5,691 bases of DNA from contig JAUXJL010000154.1 of the NCBI GenBank assembly GCA_030624805.1, forward strand, positions 1-5,691, given 5' to 3'. The first letter of the stretch is position 1; each line of letters opens with the position of its first letter. The DNA comes from Acidimicrobiia bacterium. Its GTDB lineage: Bacteria; Actinomycetota; Acidimicrobiia; Spongiisociales; SHLN01. A program made the position numbers and the translations under genes. This document shows positions 1 to 4,799 of the stretch, piece by piece. The notes under the pieces were generated by a model, which had not been told where the DNA came from, searched no databases, and saw only the letters and a program-made list of their open reading frames with translations.

Positions 1-539
1 AGAACCCCGGCCCGGCCGCCGCCAATACCCCACGCATACGACAACCCAAGCTCCCAGGCGTTTCCGGATGCGTCCTGATGGACGGCGAGGAGGCAGGGCA
101 CCCCACTGCCCTCGGTGTAGGTCCGACGGACCAGATGGCCGGGCCCTTTTGGAGCCACCATCACAACATCGATACCCGCCGGGGGATCGATGACATCGAA
201 GTGAATGTTGAACCCGTGGGCAAAAAACAATGCGTCACCGGGACTCAGATTCGGGGCAATCTCTTCGTGATAGAGCGGGCCCGTCAGATGGTCGGGCACG
301 AGCAGCATCACGACGTCGGATTCCCGGGTCGCCACAGCCGGGCTCTCCACCCTCAATCCGGCTTCTTCGGCCGCTTGTCGACTCTGTGAACCCTCACGCA
401 AGCCAACGATCACCGGGATGCCCGAGTCGAAGAGGTTTAGTGCGTGGGCATGTCCCTGGCTGCCGAAGCCGATAATGGCCACCGTCCGATTACCTATGAT
501 GCCGGGATCGGCGTCGCTGTCATAGAAAACTTCCGCCAT
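1..539 (-). CDS. ilvC: Ketol-acid reductoisomerase (NADP+), N-terminal part, cut by window edge
   Basis: This enzyme converts acetolactate or acetohydroxybutyrate to the dihydroxy acid by Mg-dependent alkyl migration and NADPH reduction, the second step of valine/isoleucine synthesis, in the cytosol. I translated 179 codons from the ATG at 539-537. The Rossmann fold shows GFGSQG (residues 24-29) followed by HAHALNL. The cofactor loop GLREGSQSR (46-54) carries Arg and Ser residues that usually mean NADPH preference. HGFNIHF holds the likely active-site His (H108), followed by APKGPGH (129-135) and RRTYTEGSGVP. The frame is open to base 3 and the last residues read GIGGGRAGV, just before the metal-binding TTF..E region, so about 150 residues of a normal ~335-residue class I enzyme lie off the edge. 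A GAAGGA Shine-Dalgarno 8 bases upstream fixes the start. It follows the hemolysin III gene by 59 bases. The ilvB/ilvN genes that often precede ilvC are not directly upstream. Confidence 0.97.
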   Translation of the reverse strand, partial: MAEVFYDSDADPGIIGNRTVAIIGFGSQGHAHALNLFDSGIPVIVGLREGSQSRQAAEEAGLRVESPAVATRESDVVMLLVPDHLTGPLYHEEIAPNLSPGDALFFAHGFNIHFDVIDPPAGIDVVMVAPKGPGHLVRRTYTEGSGVPCLLAVHQDASGNAWELGLSYAWGIGGGRAGV

Positions 540-590
540 GGTCTCGTTCCTTCGCTCATGGTTGGTGGGAAGCCACGAGAGTAGCGAAGG
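540..590 (-). promoter_or_regulatory. ilvC leader: Shine-Dalgarno inside an inverted repeat, with a possible -10
   Basis: On the minus strand the Shine-Dalgarno GAAGGA (553-548) sits 8 bases from the ilvC ATG. It overlaps AGCGAAGG (556-549), which is perfectly complementary to CCTTCGCT (590-583), giving an 8-bp stem with a 26-base loop. The loop contains a smaller GTGG/CCAC hairpin (565-568 with 573-576). In a transcript reading through from the upstream membrane-protein gene this stem would cover the ribosome site. A TANNNT-type -10, TACTCT, lies at about 584-579 and partly overlaps the distal arm. A transcript starting there would lack that arm and leave the site free. The inverted repeat is seen directly; the regulatory reading is inference. 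Confidence 0.4.
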
Positions 591-598
591 ATTGTTGG

Positions 599-1267
599 TC
601 AGACTCGGTCGTGAGGGACCACGTACCAGAGAATCATGAGAAAGTGGAAGAGGCTCCCGAGCACGACCAGGATGTGAAATACCTCGTGGTGGGAGAAGAT
701 CCGCGGGAAAAGTTGCGGCCGTTCGTTTGCCAAGAGGATGAGACCGATCGTGTAGGACAGGCCGCCGGCGATCATGAGACCGATGGCGCCGCCGGACAGC
801 GACTCGACCAGCTCGAGGAATGGGACCACGGCGAACCAGCCCATGGTGGTCTGCAGAGCAATCGACACCCAGTCCGGGACCTTGGGAAAGGCAATCTTTT
901 GGATGATCCCGATCGCAGCCGCCCCCCACACAACCGCCAGGGTTACCGCTCGCCACCCCCCGTCGAGTACGTTGACGGCGATCGGGGTGTATGTCCCGGC
1001 CACCAGCAAGAAGATCATCGAGTGGTCGACCCTCTGCATTCGCTGCTTCCACTTCTGCCGCCAGGGAACAGAGTGATAGAGCGCACTTGCCGTGTATGCG
1101 GCAAGGAGCCCAACACCGAATACGACCATGCTCAGTATCCGGACTACGTCGGGACTCGACCGGGCAATGAGGACGGCCAAGCCGGCACCGGACACAACCG
1201 CCGCCGACCCGTGCAGAAAACCCCGCACAGGATTGGTCATTCTCCCGAGCCTGATCCGATCTGTCAT
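599..1267 (-). CDS. Hemolysin III / PAQR-family seven-helix membrane protein
   Basis: This is a 222-residue integral membrane protein of the HlyIII/YqfA group of the PAQR superfamily (adiponectin-receptor relatives). Seven hydrophobic segments run through the chain. Family signatures are NPVRGFLHG near the start (12-20), SALYHSVPW (61-69), DHSMIFLLVAGTYTP (81-95) and a C-terminal HHEVFH (193-198). S61, H65, D81, H194 and H198 match the conserved set thought to form a Zn-dependent hydrolase-like site in the membrane. The 'hemolysin' name is historical; bacterial members are linked to membrane-lipid homeostasis and the exact substrate here is unknown. I chose the ATG at 1267 because a TATTCT hexamer lies 6 bases before it, as expected for a leaderless message; the ATG at codon 10 is a possible alternative. 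The gene is divergent from the DUF2277 gene (68-base gap) and lies upstream of ilvC on the same strand. Confidence 0.93.
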   Translation of the reverse strand: MTDRIRLGRMTNPVRGFLHGSAAVVSGAGLAVLIARSSPDVVRILSMVVFGVGLLAAYTASALYHSVPWRQKWKQRMQRVDHSMIFLLVAGTYTPIAVNVLDGGWRAVTLAVVWGAAAIGIIQKIAFPKVPDWVSIALQTTMGWFAVVPFLELVESLSGGAIGLMIAGGLSYTIGLILLANERPQLFPRIFSHHEVFHILVVLGSLFHFLMILWYVVPHDRV

Positions 1268-1279
1268 GTCGTCAGAATA
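1268..1279 (-). promoter_or_regulatory. -10 element (TATTCT) for a leaderless hemolysin III transcript
   Basis: On the minus strand TATTCT (1279-1274) is followed by six bases and then the ATG at 1267, so transcription would begin at or next to the start codon. No Shine-Dalgarno precedes the ATG and no convincing -35 hexamer sits 16-18 bases upstream. The hexamer fits the actinobacterial TANNNT -10 consensus. Confidence 0.5.
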
Positions 1280-1323
1280 TCGTGGATCGCGAAGGTCCGG
1301 GCAGCACCCGAGCGAGTTTCCGA

Positions 1324-1335
1324 TAGCCTGCCCCC
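1324..1335 (+). promoter_or_regulatory. -10 element (TAGCCT) for a leaderless DUF2277 transcript
   Basis: TAGCCT (1324-1329) is followed by GCCCCC and then the ATG at 1336. There is no purine-rich ribosome site, so the message is probably leaderless. The same hexamer precedes the UBP zinc-finger gene near 5525. No -35 box is apparent. Confidence 0.5.
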
Positions 1336-1539
1336 ATGTGTAGAAGCATCAAGACACTCCGAAACCCCGAGATGGTGATCGACGACGACGAGATCGAGGC
1401 GGCGGCTCTCCAATTCGTTCGCAAGATCTCCGGGTATCGGAAGCCATCCCGGGCCAACGAAAAAACCTTCAACAAGGCGGTGAGGGAGATCAGCCGGTCG
1501 AGTCGCAAGATGCTCGACGAATTGGTCGTCACGCGTTAG
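1336..1539 (+). CDS. DUF2277 family protein
   Basis: This is a 67-residue protein that I recognise as DUF2277, a small conserved bacterial family of unknown function. The family hallmarks are the N-terminal MCRSIKTL with a conserved Cys at position 2, followed by a mostly helical core containing AAALQFVRKISGYRKPSRANE (split around residues 22-42) and ending in a helix with MLDELV. Known members often carry a longer charged tail; this one stops at VTR*, within the first unit of a 12-bp tandem repeat. It is soluble, basic and has no signal peptide. The start is fixed by the conserved MCR N-terminus and by the TAGCCT -10 six bases upstream. It is divergent from the hemolysin III gene and convergent with the LLM oxidoreductase, 44 bases separating the two stops. 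No function can be assigned. Confidence 0.9.
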   Translation: MCRSIKTLRNPEMVIDDDEIEAAALQFVRKISGYRKPSRANEKTFNKAVREISRSSRKMLDELVVTR

Positions 1540-1592
1540 CCGAAGCGTTAGCCGAAGCGTCAGCCGAAGCGTCAGCCGAAGCGTCAGCCGAG
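1533..1592. repeat. 12-bp tandem repeat x5 spanning two convergent stop codons
   Basis: There are five uninterrupted copies of GCGTYAGCCGAA. Units 1-2 read GCGTTAGCCGAA, units 3-4 read GCGTCAGCCGAA and unit 5 ends in G instead of A. Unit 1 contains the TAG stop of the plus-strand DUF2277 gene; unit 5 contains the TGA stop of the minus-strand oxidoreductase. Because 12 bp is four codons, every unit gives another in-frame stop to the minus-strand gene (TGA in units 3-5, TAA in units 1-2), and units 1-2 both give TAG to the plus-strand gene. No hairpin with a T-run is visible. Confidence 0.95.
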
Positions 1593-2510
1593 GACCTCGA
1601 GCACTTCGGCCGCGTAGTCGAGGTCGAAGTTGCCAATGATTTGCAGGTAGTACCGGGTTATGCCGAGGTCGGCTACGGGACCGAAGGTGTTCCGAGCCTC
1701 CTCGTAGGTTCCCATCGGCACGCTGATCTTCCGGAAACCCGCCTCCAGTTTTTTGACGTCCATGCTTCGAGCCGCCGCGAACGATTCCAGGCGGGCCCGA
1801 TAGGTTGCCTGATCAGGTCCGATCACCGGCGGCGACACGCTCGATAGGAGAATGTCCTCGGGATTGCGTCCGGCGTCGACGGCGGCTTGGTGGGCCCGCT
1901 CGATGCGAAGGGCAAGCCCCTCAGGTGGCTGGGAGTAGATGTTGAACTCGTCGGCGAAACGTCCGGCTAGCTGCGGGGTTTTGCGCGGGCCTGCGCCTCC
2001 AATCATGAGGCGCAGATTGAGGCCTTTTGGCTGATGGTCGACCGGCTCGAGCTGGTAGTACTCGCCGACGTATCCGTCGGATCCGTTCCCCAGGGCCGCC
2101 TGGAGATAGCCGAGTGCCTCCTCGAGTCGGTCGAAGCGCTCACCCCAGTCGGGAAGGGGGAATCCGAAGATCTCGTGCTCGGATTTCATCCAACCGGTCC
2201 CCACACCGAGTGTAAAGCGCCCCGAGCTCATCTCATCAACCCCGAGCCCGAGTTTGAGCAGAGCGGCCGGGTGCCGATACGTAACCGGGGACACGAGGGC
2301 GGAGAGCTCGACGGTCGTAGTTTCGACGGCGAGCCCGCCGAGGTAGGTGTAGACGTCGGGCGAACGGGTGTCGTAGCCCTTGCCTGTCGGAGACCGGCCG
2401 GCTACGTAGTGATCGGGAAGCGCAAAACACGCCAGGGCCCGTTCCTCGGCCCATCTCGCGGCCGCGAGCACGTACTCGTATGAGCCGCGTGTTTGAAGTG
2501 CGAACTCCAC
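1584..2510 (-). CDS. LLM-class flavin/F420-dependent oxidoreductase (Rv1855c-like)
   Basis: This is a 308-residue luciferase-like monooxygenase-fold (TIM barrel) protein. Family landmarks in order are: FALPDH near 29-34; LSALVSPVTYRHPA (69-82), a cofactor-pocket strand; VDEMSSGRFTLGVGTGW (91-107); the EHEIFGFPLP...R.DRLEEAL stretch (111-133); and LMIGGAGPRKTPQLAGRFAD, typical of the phosphate/cofactor-binding side. The overall pattern resembles the 'probable F420-dependent oxidoreductase, Rv1855c family', which makes F420 rather than FMN the likely cofactor. The substrate is unknown. Translation starts at a GTG at 2510-2508, only two bases after the yajQ stop and without its own Shine-Dalgarno, so it is probably made by translational coupling in a yajQ-LLM operon. 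Its TGA is in the last unit of the 12-bp repeat array. An upstream start is blocked by the yajQ end only in the sense of overlap, so the GTG is the natural choice. Confidence 0.92.
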   Translation of the reverse strand: MEFALQTRGSYEYVLAAARWAEERALACFALPDHYVAGRSPTGKGYDTRSPDVYTYLGGLAVETTTVELSALVSPVTYRHPAALLKLGLGVDEMSSGRFTLGVGTGWMKSEHEIFGFPLPDWGERFDRLEEALGYLQAALGNGSDGYVGEYYQLEPVDHQPKGLNLRLMIGGAGPRKTPQLAGRFADEFNIYSQPPEGLALRIERAHQAAVDAGRNPEDILLSSVSPPVIGPDQATYRARLESFAAARSMDVKKLEAGFRKISVPMGTYEEARNTFGPVADLGITRYYLQIIGNFDLDYAAEVLEVLG

Positions 2511-2512
2511 TG

Positions 2513-2998
2513 TCAGTCGCGGAAGTTCACATACTGGAGGGGCAGCCGATAGTCGAGGCCCTTGAGGAGTGCGATCACCTGCTGCAGATCATCGCGTTTC
2601 TTTCCCTGCACCCGGAGTTGGTTGCCCTGCACTTGCACCTGGACCTTCAGCTTGGAGTCACGCACCGTTTTGGAGAGCTCCTTGGCCGCATCTTGTGCGA
2701 TCCCCTGGTTGAGGGCGAAGCTGGCCTGGTAACGGCCGCCTCCGATCTCCTTTGGGTCTCCACCGCTCAAGGCTTTGAGAGAAACCTTCCTGCGAACGAG
2801 CTTCTCCTTCAACACGTCAACGGCTGCCTCGAGTCGATGATCGGTAGCCGACTCGACCACTATCTCGCCCTCTCCCAGGCGGACGCTCGACTTCGTATCG
2901 CGAAAATCGTAACGAGTGGCGACTTCTCGGGCGGCCTGGTCGACCGCGTTCCGGACTTCCTGAACGTCAACTTCTGAGACGATGTCAAAAGTGGGCAT
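2513..2998 (-). CDS. yajQ: YajQ family nucleotide-binding protein
   Basis: This is a 161-residue cytosolic protein matching YajQ/UPF0234 over its full usual length (about 160-165 residues). The N-terminus MPTFDIVSEVDVQEVRNAVDQA and the C-terminus beginning KVQVQVQGNQLRVQGKKRDD and ending LQYVNFRD are hallmark family sequence, covering two RNP-like alpha/beta domains. YajQ proteins bind nucleotides or RNA, and a Xanthomonas member has been reported as a cyclic-di-GMP effector; whether this one binds it cannot be seen. The frame is open 19 codons further upstream (to 3055), but homology fixes the start at the ATG at 2998. That ATG is preceded by TACAGT and six bases, a leaderless arrangement. 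The LLM oxidoreductase follows after two bases, forming an operon. Confidence 0.96.
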   Translation of the reverse strand: MPTFDIVSEVDVQEVRNAVDQAAREVATRYDFRDTKSSVRLGEGEIVVESATDHRLEAAVDVLKEKLVRRKVSLKALSGGDPKEIGGGRYQASFALNQGIAQDAAKELSKTVRDSKLKVQVQVQGNQLRVQGKKRDDLQQVIALLKGLDYRLPLQYVNFRD

Positions 2999-3010
2999 TG
3001 GGGGACTGTA
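2999..3010 (-). promoter_or_regulatory. -10 element (TACAGT) for a leaderless yajQ operon transcript
   Basis: On the minus strand TACAGT (3010-3005), then CCCCCA, then the yajQ ATG. The nearest Shine-Dalgarno-like AAGG is 12 bases from the ATG, which is too far. This promoter would drive both yajQ and the oxidoreductase. No -35 hexamer is evident. Confidence 0.5.
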
Positions 3011-3103
3011 CCTTCGCGCAGGGGGTTGGGCGACTCGGTGAGCCCGCTCGGGCATGTGGTAATTGGCTTTGAGGCCGCCGTCGGGAGTCTCGGGCCCCGG
3101 GCA

Positions 3104-3160
3104 CTAGTCGCCGATTTCGACGCTAGTCGCCGATTTCGACGCTAGTCGTCGACTTCGACG
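3104..3160. repeat. 19-bp tandem repeat x3 overlapping the 3' end and stop of the Thr-rich protein gene
   Basis: The unit is CTAGTCGCCGATTTCGACG. Copies at 3104-3122 and 3123-3141 are identical; the copy at 3142-3160 differs at two positions. The third copy is coding: on the minus strand it holds the last codons (V-D-D) and TAG of the Thr/Pro-rich protein gene. The two perfect copies lie just downstream of the stop. The 19-bp period is not a multiple of three, so the extra TAGs fall in different frames. The pattern looks like duplication of a gene's terminal bases. Confidence 0.95.
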
Positions 3161-3984
3161 GTGATGGAAGGACCGCGCCGATTGTCCTCGGGGGCGTAGA
3201 CGAAATCCGGATGGGTCATGTTCGTCACATGGAACGTCACGTCGTCGTCGTCGTCGACGGAGCCTGACTCGAAGATCACTTTGCCCCGGCCGTTGGTGAT
3301 GCCTTCTACTGTGCCTTGGTAGCCACCGGTGAACTCGCCGACGACGCGAACACCACCCTGGTTGCGGCCTTTATGGTTTCGCACCTTGACCTCGACCCTT
3401 GCGTACGGTCCGCGATCGTCCTCCCTGTCGGATCCGATGAGGTCGTGAATGTGGATGGTGTCGGTTGGCGCCGGGATCGTAGTGGTGGTAGTCGTCGGTG
3501 GCACGGTCGTGGTGGTCGTGGGGGGCACCGTGGTGGTGGTGGTGGTGGGAGGGACGGTTGTTGTCGTTGAGGTGGTGGTGGTGGGAGGCAGGGTGGTGGT
3601 GGTTGTGGTAGTTGTACGGGGCCGGGTGGTTGTGGTGGCGGGCCGAGTGGTGGTCGTGGCCGGGGGCGGGGTGGTCGTCGTGAGTGGGGGAGTTGCCAAA
3701 GTCGAGCTCGGCGTCGGCACAGTGGATGACGGTGGGTCGGGAATGTCCGCTTGCTGATCGGCCAACACTGTGGTCGGTGCGGCCGCTATTTCGATCGCAG
3801 CCTGTGCCGAAGTGAGCACCCCCGCCAGAACGGTGGGAGGAGGTGAATCACTCGAACCTTCGGGGCCGACGGTGTTGGCTGCCCACGCGATGCCGACGAC
3901 GAGGGCGATCACCACGAGGACCCCGATCCGGGCGCGCCGGTTGACCGAATCCGCATAGCCATACTGACTGTCGTAGTCCCGCAC
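3142..3984 (-). CDS. Membrane-anchored Thr/Pro-rich protein with C-terminal Ig-like (beta-sandwich) domain
   Basis: This is a 280-residue predicted exported protein of unknown function. It has a short cytoplasmic Tyr-rich N-terminus (RDYDSQYGY), one membrane helix (about residues 20-36), an Ala/Pro spacer, a Pro/Thr linker (about 82-174) with runs of 4-8 Thr separated by VPP, LPP or RP, and an acidic C-terminal domain (175-280). That domain resembles the Ig-like module ending in 'VTFHVTNMTHPDFVYAPEDN' seen in many secreted actinobacterial proteins; this is recalled, not searched. The likely topology is N-in with the domain outside, the linker spanning the wall as a possible O-glycosylation site. 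I chose the GTG at 3984 because AGGG lies six bases upstream; the frame extends to a GTG at 4023, whose extra residues (ARAGN twice) come from a 15-bp duplication and lack a ribosome site. The strongly biased linker composition gives spurious open frames on the other strand. Confidence 0.82.
   Translation of the reverse strand: MRDYDSQYGYADSVNRRARIGVLVVIALVVGIAWAANTVGPEGSSDSPPPTVLAGVLTSAQAAIEIAAAPTTVLADQQADIPDPPSSTVPTPSSTLATPPLTTTTPPPATTTTRPATTTTRPRTTTTTTTTLPPTTTTSTTTTVPPTTTTTTVPPTTTTTVPPTTTTTTIPAPTDTIHIHDLIGSDREDDRGPYARVEVKVRNHKGRNQGGVRVVGEFTGGYQGTVEGITNGRGKVIFESGSVDDDDDVTFHVTNMTHPDFVYAPEDNRRGPSITVEVDD
3478..3681 (-). repeat. Low-complexity Thr/Pro-codon tract (ACN-rich)
   Basis: This part of the Thr-rich gene encodes roughly residues 102-169: Thr runs punctuated by PP(A), RP, LPP, VPP and IP. 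The plus strand here is almost only G and T with GTG triplets dominating, so the coding strand is A/C-rich. Such triplet tracts change length easily by slippage, and linker length is likely to vary between relatives. Confidence 0.9.
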
Positions 3985-3987
3985 CCT

Positions 3988-4017
3988 GTTCCCTGCCCTG
4001 GCGTTCCCTGCCCTGGC
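3988..4017. repeat. 15-bp perfect tandem duplication at the start of the Thr-rich protein gene
   Basis: Two perfect copies of GTTCCCTGCCCTGGC (coding-strand GCCAGGGCAGGGAAC). The copy nearest the gene supplies the AGGG ribosome site for the GTG at 3984, so the duplication doubles a Shine-Dalgarno-like sequence. If translation instead began at 4023 it would encode ARAGN twice. Confidence 0.93.
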
Positions 4018-4044
4018 CACCACTGTTCGTGGTGGGCGAACTGC

Positions 4045-4050
4045 AGAATA
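4045..4050 (-). promoter_or_regulatory. Possible -10 (TATTCT) for the Thr-rich protein gene
   Basis: TATTCT on the minus strand, the same hexamer as before the hemolysin III gene, lies 21 bases before the GTG at 4023 and 60 bases before the preferred GTG at 3984. This implies a short 5' leader. No clear -35 hexamer is seen. Confidence 0.3.
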
Positions 4051-4053
4051 ACC

Positions 4054-4070
4054 GCATTCTCGGAAAATGC
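4054..4070. terminator. Small hairpin after the 4075-4395 gene, possible terminator or operator
   Basis: GCATT (4054-4058) pairs with AATGC (4066-4070), and further pairs including a wobble extend the stem. It lies four bases beyond the TAA of the minus-strand gene at 4075 and just upstream of the TATTCT element. On the minus strand it is followed by only GGTT, which is weak for an intrinsic terminator; on the plus strand TTTATTTT follows, but no plus-strand gene ends here. Confidence 0.25.
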
Positions 4071-4074
4071 AGGT

Positions 4075-4395
4075 TTATTTTGGAGCCTGTGCGCCGCTCA
4101 CGATTGCGCCGCACGGACAGGCGAAGGATCCGGTCTCGTCGAGCAGGTCGATCGTGCTGAGGAATGTGGGAACACCAAGGCTGGGGCAATGGGCGCTGAA
4201 TACAACTTCTTCGAGCTCGCGAGCCTCAGGATGGAGTCCCCTCCTCAGCCGGTAAACCCGCATTCGTTCCTCATCGAGTTTGGCACGGGCCCGGGCTCTT
4301 GTTGCGTAACCGACACTGCGACGGCTGAGGTCGTCGTAGTGGCGCCAGATCGTCAATAGCGACGAAATGGCTTCTTCGAGAACCGGGTGCAGCAT
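4075..4395 (-). CDS. Small Cys-containing protein, unrecognised
   Basis: I do not recognise this 106-residue protein. The N-terminal half is helical and strongly charged: a hydrophobic-faced helix (EEAISSLLTIWRHYDDL) followed by a basic stretch (TRARARAKLDEERMRVYRLRRG, about 32-53). The C-terminal half has a strand-like core with AHCP (68-71) and FACPCGA (91-97). H69/C70 and C93/C95 could form a small metal site resembling half a zinc ribbon, but this is only a suggestion from residue spacing. There is no signal peptide or membrane helix. Evidence that it is a gene: the ATG is preceded by TAGTTT and exactly six bases, the same leaderless layout as its neighbours, and it fills the space between two genes without overlap. 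It is divergent from the zinc-finger gene at 4440 with a 44-base gap; co-regulation is possible. Confidence 0.75.
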   Translation of the reverse strand: MLHPVLEEAISSLLTIWRHYDDLSRRSVGYATRARARAKLDEERMRVYRLRRGLHPEARELEEVVFSAHCPSLGVPTFLSTIDLLDETGSFACPCGAIVSGAQAPK

Positions 4396-4407
4396 GACAA
4401 GAAACTA
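4396..4407 (-). promoter_or_regulatory. -10 element (TAGTTT) for the 4075-4395 gene
   Basis: On the minus strand TAGTTT (4407-4402), then CTTGTC, then ATG. No Shine-Dalgarno is present, which fits a leaderless message. The element overlaps the position where a -35 of the opposing promoter would be. Confidence 0.5.
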
Positions 4408-4429
4408 GCCGATGCCCGGTTCAGGCTAG
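4405..4429. repeat. Inverted repeat CTAGCC-N13-GGCTAG between divergent genes
   Basis: Six-base arms at 4405-4410 and 4424-4429 are exact inverted copies centred at about 4417. Each arm contains the first three bases (TAG) of one divergent -10 element. The symmetry may only reflect two similar -10 regions (both GGCTAG), or it may be a regulator site. Confidence 0.55.
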
Positions 4430-4439
4430 AATCATCACT
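4427..4439 (+). promoter_or_regulatory. -10 element (TAGAAT) for the 4440-4799 gene
   Basis: TAGAAT (4427-4432) is followed by seven bases and the GTG at 4440, with no Shine-Dalgarno. This supports the GTG start and a leaderless transcript. Confidence 0.5.
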
Positions 4440-4799
4440 GTGACGAAATCAGTCCAACCTGAACGGTGCCCGTGGTGTGCCGGGATCGTGCCGAAGAGCC
4501 AGGGCCCAGGACGGCCGCGCCGGTTTTGTAAGCGATCACACCGCCAGCGGCATTACGAGGCGAGGCGGTTGGCAGCTGCCCAGGGGATCGCGACCGATGA
4601 GGTGTTGTTGAGTCGAGAGGTATTCGATGCCTGGCGAGACCGTCTGGCGCTCCTGGAGTCGGCAATCGAGGATGCGGAGCAGGACCTCGGGAGTTCGCCC
4701 GGCTTGCGCGAGTACACCGAAGCCTTCCAGGACCTCTATCAGGCCACAACCTCAATAAGATCGTTCCGAATCGACGTGAGAGCAATCGGCGCCGACTAG
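4440..4799 (+). CDS. Actinobacterial CxxC zinc-finger protein of unknown function
   Basis: This is a 119-residue protein of a type common in actinobacteria, with an N-terminal metal-binding knuckle followed by a helical region. The finger is C10-P-W-C13, a basic GRPRR linker (24-28), then F-C30-K-R-S-H34-R-Q-R-H-Y-E-A-R-R. Relatives that I recall have Cys rather than His at the last ligand position (CRQRAYE-type), so this copy reads C2-CH instead of C4, still a plausible zinc site. The very basic segment suggests nucleic-acid contact, which is inference. Residues about 55-85 form an acidic amphipathic helix that may mediate dimerisation. The start is a GTG with TAGAAT seven bases upstream. 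Its TAG stop overlaps the stop of the convergent PGPGW gene in the shared tetranucleotide CTAG. It is divergent from the small Cys protein. Confidence 0.85.
   Translation: MTKSVQPERCPWCAGIVPKSQGPGRPRRFCKRSHRQRHYEARRLAAAQGIATDEVLLSREVFDAWRDRLALLESAIEDAEQDLGSSPGLREYTEAFQDLYQATTSIRSFRIDVRAIGAD

Noticed and set aside
611..1378. Plus-strand 255-codon frame
   Set aside because: It lies opposite the hemolysin III gene, whose membrane helices and PAQR motifs are unmistakable, and has a low-complexity charged composition with no recognisable motif.
1533..1592. Reading the 12-bp array as a CRISPR or iteron array
   Set aside because: There are no spacers between units, the units are too short for CRISPR repeats, and no replication or cas gene is nearby.
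3042..3053. GCCC/GGGC hairpin as a terminator after the Thr-rich gene
   Set aside because: The stem is only four base pairs, there is no T-run on either strand, and such short GC palindromes are expected often in this base composition.
2999..3055. 19-codon N-terminal extension of YajQ
   Set aside because: The family starts at MPxFDIVSE; the extension is rich in Arg and Pro, is not family-like, and would overlap the proposed promoter.
3449..3757. Plus-strand 102-codon frame rich in Val and Gly
   Set aside because: It is the reverse reading of the Thr/Pro codon tract; GTG triplets opposite ACN codons make an artificial poly-Val frame. The minus-strand reading has a membrane helix and a folded C-terminal domain.
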